Source: Oscillospiraceae bacterium
Lineage (GTDB): Bacteria; Bacillota; Clostridia; Oscillospirales; Ruminococcaceae
Length of the DNA stretch: 24,157 bases
Direction of reading: 5' to 3'
NCBI GenBank assembly: GCA_004554485.1
Contig: SFLS01000018.1
Coordinates: 1-24,157, forward strand
Shown piece by piece: positions 1-6,954 of this stretch. The position numbers were made by a program, and so were the translations under genes. The notes under the pieces are model-generated. The model ran no database searches. It was not told the DNA's origin and saw only the letters and a program-made list of their open reading frames with translations. How positions within the stretch are numbered: the stretch's first letter is position 1; each line of letters opens with the position of its first letter.

Positions 1-130
1 GCATCTTTGGCCCGCTGCTGTGTCAAAACGGCTTGCCAGCCGCAAGGATGCCTGCGCCGCTTTTCCTTGCATCGGGCAGAAATCTGCCGTTTTCGGTGCT
101 GCGCAGTTTTGTATCATTTGTGTTAAACAG
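1..130. other. left-edge stretch with no supported gene
   Basis: The frames are partly open here, but none has a ribosome site or a protein I recognise, and the plus-strand frames give Cys/Arg-rich nonsense. On the minus strand a TTGACA hexamer lies at 21-26. Its -10 box would fall about at or beyond the window edge, so it could be the -35 of a promoter reading leftwards out of the window. That is only a possibility. Confidence 0.3.
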
Positions 131-168
131 AAAAAGACCGGGCATCGTGGATGATGCCCGGTCTTTTA
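131..168. terminator. rho-independent terminator, possibly bidirectional
   Basis: The inverted repeat AAAAGACCGGGCATC / GATGCCCGGTCTTTT has a very short loop and is flanked by A and T tracts. It could stop transcription from either side. No plus-strand gene ends just before it inside the window, so which transcript it serves is not visible. Confidence 0.75.
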
Positions 169-524
169 TTGCTTTGTTAAACCGGATGTTTTCTTATCTC
201 AGTCCGCCTAATCGGCGGCTTTGATTTTTCCGGTTCCGGTGTGCCGGCAGCACGAAAAGAAAACAAGGACGGCCGGTGTTGTCCGGTCAGCCGGAAAGAG
301 AGTGCGGCTGCTCCGCCCGTCCGTTCGAGGGCATCTGCCGCAAAAGGGGAGCGCCGGGCATGGCAGCGCTTCCGGAGAGGGAAGACCGGCAAACGCCGAT
401 GCAGCAGCAGACTCCGTCCTGCGCCGCGCCGCTGCGGGCAGAACAGCCGGGGAAACGGGGGCGGTGCAAAAGCGTACGATTCGCCTTATATCGTCCTTTG
501 GCTCCCACCGATGACGGATCGCTC
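169..524. other. noncoding gap of about 350 bp
   Basis: No reading frame here has both a ribosome site and a recognisable product. The stretch is GC-rich and contains small inverted repeats: CCGCC/GGCGG at 204-218, followed by a T-rich tract, and a GGAGCGC/GCGCTTCC pairing near 347-375. It is the 3' side of the minus-strand DHHW-like gene, but no convincing terminator for that gene is visible. A structured RNA is possible; I recognise no known RNA family. Confidence 0.4.
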
Positions 525-1649
525 TCAGGGCACCGGCGTCAGGGGGGCTGCTGCGCCGGTCAGCCGTCCCAGCCCGCCGGTCAAATCGTCGTTCAGCAGG
601 GTGGGGGTGCCGTACAGCAGCAGGGTACGGTCATATTGTTCGGCGGCCAGCCCGTCCAGCATCGCCTCGCTGCACAACGTCACGTCAATAAAGGTGATGC
701 TCTCATAGTGCAGCGCCAGATACGGGATCACGCACAGGGCGTTTTCATCACCCACAAGCAGCAGGCTGCGCGGCCGGCTGCCCTGGGCGACCACATCGAT
801 CCGGGCGGAAAGCCCGCCCAGCACACAGTCCATCCCATTGGCGGAGGCGGCGGCTTCGGTGGGATACAGCGAGGAATAGGCGGCCGTTGCGCCCTCCGGT
901 GCGGTGTGCAGCATCCGGTAGCTGCGGGAATCCTGCAGCGGCAGCAGGGCGGTCACTACGTCGGCCCGCACCTTATCGTAGCTCCAGCGGGTATACAGGC
1001 TGCCGTAGCAGTCGTACAGCAGCGGCGTGTTGCTGAACCGTTCCCGGGCATAGGGGATATAGTCCAGTGTCTCTCCCAGCGCCTGATACAGCAGATACCC
1101 GGTCAGCTGGGTCGGCCTCGGGTCGGTGCGGTAGAACAGCCGGGAGCTTTCATGCTCCGAAAGCAGCGGATAGCCGTTGATCACACTGCCGCAGTCGGCG
1201 GAAAGCTGTGCGGCAGCCTCCTGCAGCCACCCCTCCTGGTCAAACAGCAGGGCGGCCTCCGGCAGCAGGTGCCGGCTGGTGGCGCAGGCGGAGGGCAGCA
1301 GGACAACGCTGGCCTCCCGCTGCCGGCAAAACGCCGCCAGGGCGGTCAGGTTCTGCCCGGCCACGGTCTCGTCGGCCACCGTCAGGTTTTCAATCAGGCC
1401 GTCCCCGGTAAAGTAGATGCCGTCGATCTCCTGCCCGCCGCCCAGCATCAGCAGTTTGGTCTTCCAGCGGCGCAGGGGATCCCGCAGCGGCAGGCTCTGC
1501 CGCAGGGCAGCCTCGGTTTTTTCTCCAAAGAACCCTTCAGCTGCGCCGTAGGCGGCCGTAAAGCTGCCAAAGGACAGAAAGATACTGCCCAAAAGCCCGC
1601 AGAACAGAAGCAGGGTATATACGGCGGCTATAATCCGGTATCGTCTCAT
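525..1649 (-). CDS. DHHW/AlgJ-like membrane-anchored protein with lost catalytic motifs
   Basis: A 374-aa protein. The ATG at 1649 is chosen over the in-frame GTG at 1652 because AGGAGG sits 7 nt upstream of the ATG. Residues about 4-27 form one membrane segment; the rest should be extracellular. The layout matches the DHHW family, SGNH-like partners of MBOAT O-acyltransferases: an IYFTGDGLIEN segment near residue 80, a YRTD segment near 173-176, and a buried-strand stretch SLLLVGD near 295-301. The family hallmarks are altered. The usual DHHW reads DPRP at 176-179, and the position of the usual KDSYA serine is Glu302 (GDENA). The fold looks retained, so this may be a non-catalytic descendant. 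It lies 12 bp downstream of the MBOAT gene, almost certainly in one operon. Family assignment is by motif layout, not by search. Confidence 0.75.
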   Translation of the reverse strand: MRRYRIIAAVYTLLLFCGLLGSIFLSFGSFTAAYGAAEGFFGEKTEAALRQSLPLRDPLRRWKTKLLMLGGGQEIDGIYFTGDGLIENLTVADETVAGQNLTALAAFCRQREASVVLLPSACATSRHLLPEAALLFDQEGWLQEAAAQLSADCGSVINGYPLLSEHESSRLFYRTDPRPTQLTGYLLYQALGETLDYIPYARERFSNTPLLYDCYGSLYTRWSYDKVRADVVTALLPLQDSRSYRMLHTAPEGATAAYSSLYPTEAAASANGMDCVLGGLSARIDVVAQGSRPRSLLLVGDENALCVIPYLALHYESITFIDVTLCSEAMLDGLAAEQYDRTLLLYGTPTLLNDDLTGGLGRLTGAAAPLTPVP

Positions 1650-1661
1650 CACGGCACCTCC

Positions 1662-2981
1662 TTACAGCAGAAAGGCCAGCGAGGTGGCCAGCAATACTAC
1701 GTTCCACAGCAGGGCGGCGGTATGGGCGACGTTGGGCCACCGGCGGGTGAACCGCGCCAGCAGCGGGGTCAGGGCTCCGCTGCACAGGAATACGCTGACA
1801 GCCAGCAGCAGCCAGTGGGTCTGCAGCAGGTAAAAGCAGCTTTGGTTGGCGGCTGCCGCACCGCTCAGCCCCAGCATCACCTTCAACGAAGCAGCGGAAG
1901 CCGCCAGGCTGTCTCCGCAGTACCAGCAAAAGGAGATGAGAATGGCAATAAAGGTGTAAAGCCGGCACAGGTAAGGCGGGATCTTTTCCACGTGCCGGTC
2001 GATATACAGCACCTCAAAGACGATAAACAACCCCAGAAAAGCGCCCCAAACCAGGTAATTCAGGTTAATGCCGTACCACAGGCCCATCAGCATGGTGATC
2101 AGCAGGATGTTGACCGAGGTGGAAAGCGGCCCGTTATCCTCCGCCCCCAGCGCCTGATAGACGTATTTGCGTACGAACCGGTTGGCGGAGATGTTGAACC
2201 GCCCGAAGAAGTCGGCAACCGAGGCGCTTTGCAGCGGATGATGGAAGTTTTCCGGCAGGTCCAGTCCGAAAATCGCCCCGGTGCCGCGGGCCATGTCGCT
2301 GTATCCGGAAAGGGTAAAGTAGACATAGAAAATATAGCACAGCACGTGCAGCCAGGTGCCCAGCACCGTGACCTCCTGCGCCAGCAGTGTTTCCCATTGG
2401 GCAATCAGCTCCCACAGGGAATCCGCCAGCACCACAATCTTGGCAAGGCCCCGCAGGAATTGGATCATTCCTCGGGTGATTCCCTCGCCGGTCATCTGCA
2501 GGTTTTCCAGCTGGGGGATAAACTGCTGCGCCGAAACGATGGGGCCTACATACAGCTTGCCGAAAAAGCAGCAGAACACGCCGTAGGCTGCCGGATCCTC
2601 GATCAGCTCGCATTCCCCGTGGTACAGGTCGATCAGGTATCCGATGGAGGTAAAGGCGGCAATGGCGATGCCAAGCGGCAGCACCAGCCGCCCCAGTTCG
2701 GTCAGGATCGAAAAGAGGACGACCAGGGTCAGATCCTTGATAACACAGAAAAGCAGGATAGTGCGGGCTTTGGGGTGGGCGTCGGCGATCAACCGCGCCA
2801 GCAGAAAGTCGGGGATGGCCATCGCCAGAATAACCGCCAGACACAGCGGAGAAAGCAGTGCCACAAACAACAGCGAATAGAACAGCAGAAAGATCCGCCG
2901 TCCGCTGCCCCGTAAAAAGTAATAGGCCAGCCCCCCCAACGGCAGCAGGAAAAATAAAAACCCCAGGGAATAAAGCTGCAA
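1662..2981 (-). CDS. MBOAT-family membrane protein (AlgI/DltB-like), catalytic His missing
   Basis: A 439-aa polytopic membrane protein. The start is TTG at 2981, supported by AGGAGGG about 8 nt upstream; no ATG is near. It has many hydrophobic segments and the MBOAT core: YSDMARGTGAIFGLDLPENF near 230-250, then DFFGRFNISANRFVRKYVY near 257-275, and GLWYGINLNYLVWG near 300-313. Active AlgI/DltB-type enzymes carry a His in the RWHxS segment and another in WHG. Here these are Asn263 (RFNIS) and Tyr303 (LWYG). Known relatives move acyl groups across the membrane to cell-wall polymers with an SGNH/DHHW partner, and such a partner follows immediately. With both His replaced, classical acyl transfer is doubtful. 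No promoter of its own is obvious; it follows rnmV across a GC-rich structured element. Confidence 0.85.
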   Translation of the reverse strand: MQLYSLGFLFFLLPLGGLAYYFLRGSGRRIFLLFYSLLFVALLSPLCLAVILAMAIPDFLLARLIADAHPKARTILLFCVIKDLTLVVLFSILTELGRLVLPLGIAIAAFTSIGYLIDLYHGECELIEDPAAYGVFCCFFGKLYVGPIVSAQQFIPQLENLQMTGEGITRGMIQFLRGLAKIVVLADSLWELIAQWETLLAQEVTVLGTWLHVLCYIFYVYFTLSGYSDMARGTGAIFGLDLPENFHHPLQSASVADFFGRFNISANRFVRKYVYQALGAEDNGPLSTSVNILLITMLMGLWYGINLNYLVWGAFLGLFIVFEVLYIDRHVEKIPPYLCRLYTFIAILISFCWYCGDSLAASAASLKVMLGLSGAAAANQSCFYLLQTHWLLLAVSVFLCSGALTPLLARFTRRWPNVAHTAALLWNVVLLATSLAFLL

Positions 2982-3027
2982 GGCCCAGCCCTCCTTTCTC
3001 GGTAAGTTTTGACAGGTCCCGGGCCGA

Positions 3028-3114
3028 CCGGCCCGCCGGCCCCCTTCGGGGGCCTTCCGCGCGCCCCTGCGGGGCGCGCGTCCCCCCGGCGCCGAAAGCG
3101 CCGGGGCGGGCCGG
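3028..3114. repeat. GC-rich three-hairpin element, copy 1
   Basis: A perfect 10-bp closing stem (3028-3037 with 3105-3114) encloses three hairpins. They are 3038-3054 (7 bp, loop TTC), 3058-3080 (10 bp, loop TGC) and 3086-3104 (7 bp, loop CGAAA). The first and third abut the closing stem and the linkers are 3 and 5 nt. It lacks a T-run on either side, so it does not look like a simple terminator. It lies between rnmV and the MBOAT gene. A second element with the same plan is at 19968-20058. Confidence 0.75.
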
Positions 3115-3162
3115 CCCGCCCCGGAACACGCGTTTTCTTCATACGATAAAGCCGCGGCAGCG

Positions 3163-3747
3163 TTACAGCGTTGCCGCCAGCCGTTCCAGTTCCTCTATGG
3201 TGATCAGCCGGGAAAGCACCCCCGGCAGCGCGTTGGCGGAAAGCCCCTGCGGCAGATCCAGCGCCCGGCACAGCGCCCGGCGGCGCCCGGCGCTGCCGTC
3301 AGCGCCGCTCAGCCCCAGCCGGTACAGGTCGGCCTTGCTGATGGCGTCAGACCGGGGGGCGCCGCCGCCCTCCAGCAGTCCCGCCCGTTCCAGGATCTCC
3401 AGCAGGATCTCCGGCGGGATCCCCTCCACGCCCAGCTTGCCTTCGGCGCTGGGGGAGGCCTTCCGCCGTTCCTTGCCATAGATCTCCGGGGTATACAGCT
3501 GGATCAGGCGCTCCGGCGGGATCGCCCCCGCCAGATGCCCCCGTATGGCAAAGCCTGCCCGGTCGCTGTCGGTCAGGATGGCCACCGGACCTTTTTCGGC
3601 CAGCCGGCGGATCAGCGCCAGCAGCTCCTTGTTTTTATAAATGCGAAAGCCGTCGGTGATGAGGATCTCCCCCTCCACCAGGTTGCAGAGTGTCGCCTTG
3701 TCGTACTTCCCCTCCACAATCAGGGGAACGGTCAGCCGCCGCTTCAT
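3163..3747 (-). CDS. rnmV: ribonuclease M5 (5S rRNA maturation)
   Basis: A 194-aa protein. RNase M5 cuts the 5S rRNA precursor in low-GC Gram-positives and works in the cytoplasm, with ribosomal protein L18 as the known cofactor in Bacillus. The N-terminal TOPRIM domain is clear: VEGKYDKA with Glu12, and LTDSDRAGFAIR with Asp60 and Asp62 as the metal-binding DxD. The linker KERRK..SAEGKLGVEG near 110 is typical of M5 rather than primase. Length is normal for the family. The ATG overlaps the holA stop by 4 nt (ATGA), implying translational coupling. It is the last gene of the comEC-holA-rnmV unit. Confidence 0.93.
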   Translation of the reverse strand: MKRRLTVPLIVEGKYDKATLCNLVEGEILITDGFRIYKNKELLALIRRLAEKGPVAILTDSDRAGFAIRGHLAGAIPPERLIQLYTPEIYGKERRKASPSAEGKLGVEGIPPEILLEILERAGLLEGGGAPRSDAISKADLYRLGLSGADGSAGRRRALCRALDLPQGLSANALPGVLSRLITIEELERLAATL

Positions 3748-4796
3748 TCCCCCGCCTCCCGGACCAGGGCGATCAGCCGCAGCAGGGTGACCTCCAGGAC
3801 GGTGCGCCCGTCCGCGGCGCTCTGCTTCATCCGCGCGTCCGCGTCGGCCAGCACCTCCAGCGCGCCGTCCAGCACGGTCCGGCTCAGCCGGCCGTACTGC
3901 TCCAGCGCCTTGGTAAAGCGGTAGCTGTTCCCGTAGCCCAGCTCCTTGCGGGCGGTGGCTTCCGGCACGTTGCCCCGGCGCACCGCGGCAGCCCGGTAGT
4001 AGTCCACAAAGGACATCGTCAGGATGGTCAGGATGCTCTCCGGCCGCTCCTGCAAAAACAAAAGGTCGTCCACGATCTGCATCGCCCCGTTAAAGTCTCC
4101 CCGCAGCACTCTGTCGCCCAGCTGAAAAACGTTGGCGTCCACGGTGGGGGTCACCAGCGCCTCGATATCCTCGCGCAGGATCCGTCCGGTGTAGCCGCGG
4201 TAGGCGGCCAGCTTTTCCACCTCCTGCCGCAGCCGCAGGCTGTCCAGCCCGCAGTAGTCGGCCAGCAGGGCGGCCTCCTCCGGCTCCAGCACGCAGCCGC
4301 AGCGCAGGGCGGCGCCGCGCGCAAATTTTGCCGCGTCCCCACGGGTCATGGGGGCAAACCGGCATACCCCGCCGGCCTTGTCGCAGAGGTTCAGCAGCCG
4401 CAGGGCGGCCGCGTCCTTTTTGGCAAACTGCCGGGCGCTGCCGCGCACCGTCAGCAGCAGCACGCTTTCCTCGGCGGGCGGAGAAAGCAGCTCCTCCAGC
4501 TTGTTCATGGCGGTCGGGTTCATCAGGGCAAGGTTCAGGTCGTCCACCACGGCGCACTTTCGCCCCGGGGTAAAGCTCACCGACCACAGCATATCGGCAA
4601 TGCCGTCCCAGTCCACCTCGGTGCTGCCGTCCACCCGCAGCAGATTGATGCTGTCCCCCTGCGGCACTACGGCCTTGATAAGCCGCTCCCGCGCCGTTTC
4701 AATCTGCCGGGCCTCCTCGCCGTACAGCAGATAAACCGGCAGCATGGCGCCGGCTTTGATATGGGTATCAAAGGCTCTCAGGTCAGAAAAGATCAC
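3744..4796 (-). CDS. holA: DNA polymerase III subunit delta (clamp loader)
   Basis: A 350-aa protein from the GTG at 4796. That start overlaps the comEC stop as GTGA and has AGGAGG about 9-10 nt upstream; an upstream in-frame ATG at 4877 lies inside comEC and is not credible. The delta subunit opens the beta sliding clamp within the clamp-loader complex. Support: the N-terminal segment MLPVYLLYGEE, followed by the alternating strand/helix pattern of the family; a central RLLN/CDK region; and the C-terminal helical collar with ELGYGNSYRFTKALEQY. Length matches the family (about 340 aa). The comEC-holA neighbourhood is common in Firmicutes. Confidence 0.92.
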   Translation of the reverse strand: MIFSDLRAFDTHIKAGAMLPVYLLYGEEARQIETARERLIKAVVPQGDSINLLRVDGSTEVDWDGIADMLWSVSFTPGRKCAVVDDLNLALMNPTAMNKLEELLSPPAEESVLLLTVRGSARQFAKKDAAALRLLNLCDKAGGVCRFAPMTRGDAAKFARGAALRCGCVLEPEEAALLADYCGLDSLRLRQEVEKLAAYRGYTGRILREDIEALVTPTVDANVFQLGDRVLRGDFNGAMQIVDDLLFLQERPESILTILTMSFVDYYRAAAVRRGNVPEATARKELGYGNSYRFTKALEQYGRLSRTVLDGALEVLADADARMKQSAADGRTVLEVTLLRLIALVREAGE

Positions 4797-6820
4797 GGGG
4801 CAGCGCCCTCCTTCGGCAGGGTAACGGTCAGTCCGCCGCGGCGGCAAAGGGGCCATTGGCAGCCCTCCCGCAGCCACAGGTTGCCCGCCCGGTCTATCAC
4901 GGCGGTCACGTCGGGCGGAATATCCTCTGCGGTTATTATATCATAGCCTGTCCAACATTTCAGCACTTTTTGCTCACCGATTTGCAGCATGGTTCCCACG
5001 CCGTTTACCTCATATAATGTATAATCAGACAAAATATTACTTATTGTATCACAATACGGCAAAAGGACCGTTCCCGGCGGCAGCTGTTCAGCGCCCAATG
5101 CCGCCGTTTCTTCGTCACACAGCAGCAGCTCCGGCTCCAGCAGCCGCGCCAGCCGCAGCTCCGCGGTCAGGTGATGCCGCTCCGGCGGATGGGCCAGCAC
5201 CGTGATGTTCGGATTGCCGCATTTCTGCAAAAAGCGGATCAGGCAGTTGGCCTCATAGCCGTCGGCGGTCCCCTCCAGCAGCAGGGCTTGCTCCCCCTTC
5301 TGCACCAGTACGCTGCCGGTCGCGCCGTCCACCGCCAGGGTAACGGTCCCCGGTCCCGGCAGCAGGGCGGCCGCCAGCACCACAAGGGCGGCGCACCCGC
5401 CCAGCAGCGGCCGCAGCCGCTTTCGGCCGGCCGGGAGGAACAGCACCGCCAGCAGCAGGCCGGCAAAGGCCAGCACCGGGCCCAGTTGCCAGGGCGCCAC
5501 GCAGGGCAGCACGGCGCCGGGCAGCTTCGCCGCAGCGCCGGCTGCGGCGGCAATGCCCCCGGCGAAAAATTGGGCGGCGGCAAAGGGGAAGGCCCCCAGC
5601 CCCACCGCCAGGCAGGGCAGCGTCAGCAGCGCGAACAGCAGCGTCAGGTAAACCAGCGGAAGGACCAGCAGGTTGGTCAGCAGGCTGTACGCCGGCAGGT
5701 AGCCGAAGCTGAGCACCGTAACGGGCAGCGTACCCAGCTGTGCCGCCAGCGAAACGCACAGGCTTTCCCACACCGTCCGGCCCAACCGGTGCCGCAGGGC
5801 CGCAGGCCACAGCCGGCACAGCGGGCGCGCCAGCAGCAGGATCCCCAGCGTGGCGGTGCAGGTCAGCAAAAAGCTCAGCTCCCACACGGCAGCGGGGTTC
5901 AGCAGCAGAATGACCGCCGACGCAAAGCCCAGCGAGGTCAGCCCGTCGCTGCGCCGGCCGAAGGTCGTACCGGTCAGCGCCAGCCCGGTCATCAGCGCGG
6001 CACGCAGCACGCTGGGCCGAAAGCCCGCCAGCACCGCCATCAGCAGACAGCAGCCCGCCGCGGCAGCGGCCCGCTGCCGACGGCTCCACAGCAGCAGCTC
6101 GCCCAGCCGTCCGGTCACGGCGATCAGGATGGAAAGATGCAGCCCCGAGACCGCCAGCAGATGGCTGATCCCGGCGGCGGAAAGGCTGCTGCGCAGACCG
6201 GCGGGCAGCGCGGAGGTCTCGGAGGTCAGCATCCCGATGACGAGAGCGCTTTGGGAATCCTCCCCCAGCGCCTGCAGCGCCTGTACCGTCTGCCGCCGCA
6301 GCCGCAGCAGGGTGCCCGGCAGCGTGGCGTCTGTTTTTGGCTCATCCGCCGTCAGCTGCTGTGCCGTCAGCGCCACCCCGCCGGAAAGCAGCAGGGTATC
6401 TCCCTCGGACTGTGCGCCCGTCACCCGCAGCGTACCGCTGACCGTCTCCCCGGCCAGCGGGGTCTCCTCCTCCGGCAAATAGCGGGAAAGCTGGATCACC
6501 CGCATTTTGCCGGCGACGCGGGCGTATACGGTGCAGCGGTGCGCCGTATAGGGGCTGACCTCCAGCACGGTTCCGGTAAAGGGCGCTTCGGTGCCAATGG
6601 CCGATTCCGCCGCCGCGAACCGCAGCGCGTAGCCGCCGCTCAGCAGACCGGCGCACAGCAGTCCGCACAGCAGGCAGCGCAGCAGGTCCCGCCGCTTCGC
6701 CGCCAGGCCCAGCAGCAGTCCCGCGGCCGTCAGCACCGCCAGTCCCAAGGGGCCAAAGCGCAAAAAGGCGGCCAGCCCCACCGCCATTGCCAATGATGCC
6801 GCCGCCAGATACCGGCGCAT
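4793..6820 (-). CDS. comEC: ComEC/Rec2 competence-like DNA channel with degenerate C-terminal domain
   Basis: A 675-aa membrane protein. The ATG at 6820 is chosen because GGGAGG lies 8 nt upstream; a longer frame exists, but it begins in the promoter region. The order is: N-terminal membrane helices; a soluble OB-like region (residues about 75-165, with TGTVLEVSPY); the Competence core with HLLAVSGLHLSIL near 225; many TM helices to about 480; then a soluble C-terminal domain. In most ComEC this last part is a metallo-beta-lactamase-like nuclease domain with DVGQGD and THxDxDH. Here the equivalents read VDGATGSV and AHPPERHH, so the metal site is not intact, and the domain is short. The usual role is moving single-stranded DNA into the cytosol. 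It heads the comEC-holA-rnmV operon. Confidence 0.9.
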   Translation of the reverse strand: MRRYLAAASLAMAVGLAAFLRFGPLGLAVLTAAGLLLGLAAKRRDLLRCLLCGLLCAGLLSGGYALRFAAAESAIGTEAPFTGTVLEVSPYTAHRCTVYARVAGKMRVIQLSRYLPEEETPLAGETVSGTLRVTGAQSEGDTLLLSGGVALTAQQLTADEPKTDATLPGTLLRLRRQTVQALQALGEDSQSALVIGMLTSETSALPAGLRSSLSAAGISHLLAVSGLHLSILIAVTGRLGELLLWSRRQRAAAAAGCCLLMAVLAGFRPSVLRAALMTGLALTGTTFGRRSDGLTSLGFASAVILLLNPAAVWELSFLLTCTATLGILLLARPLCRLWPAALRHRLGRTVWESLCVSLAAQLGTLPVTVLSFGYLPAYSLLTNLLVLPLVYLTLLFALLTLPCLAVGLGAFPFAAAQFFAGGIAAAAGAAAKLPGAVLPCVAPWQLGPVLAFAGLLLAVLFLPAGRKRLRPLLGGCAALVVLAAALLPGPGTVTLAVDGATGSVLVQKGEQALLLEGTADGYEANCLIRFLQKCGNPNITVLAHPPERHHLTAELRLARLLEPELLLCDEETAALGAEQLPPGTVLLPYCDTISNILSDYTLYEVNGVGTMLQIGEQKVLKCWTGYDIITAEDIPPDVTAVIDRAGNLWLREGCQWPLCRRGGLTVTLPKEGAAP

Positions 6821-6868
6821 TGCCGCCGCCTCCCCTCGCTCGTTTTGACGAATATTGTCGATGTCCTT

Positions 6869-6898
6869 ATTATAGTATAGATGCGGGCTAATTGGCAA
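6869..6898 (-). promoter_or_regulatory. sigma-A promoter for comEC-holA-rnmV
   Basis: On the minus strand, TTGCCA at 6898-6893 is followed by an 18-nt spacer and TATAAT at 6874-6869. The comEC start lies about 50 nt downstream. The promoter lies between comEC and the divergent sleC-like gene. Confidence 0.65.
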
Positions 6899-6954
6899 AT
6901 TTTTTCTCTTTTACATAGGATGGAGAAAAACTTTCAGCTAAAGGAGCGAGCACC

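Noticed and set aside
276..2915. Long plus-strand ORF (879 codons), Gln/Gly-rich
   Set aside because: It is antisense to the MBOAT and DHHW genes. Its low-complexity Gln/Gly/His content comes from GC-rich codons read backwards, and it has no ribosome site.
3028..3114. Rho-independent terminator for rnmV
   Set aside because: Strong hairpins but no T-run on either strand; the multi-arm plan shared with 19968-20058 suggests something else.
5171..6796. Plus-strand ORF of 541 codons over comEC
   Set aside because: Antisense shadow; Gln/Arg/Gly-rich with no domains, whereas the minus strand encodes a recognisable ComEC.
6899..6925. Sporulation-sigma-like -10 (CATAGGAT) before sleC
   Set aside because: Only a partial match to sigma-E or sigma-G consensus and no good -35, so not listed as a promoter.
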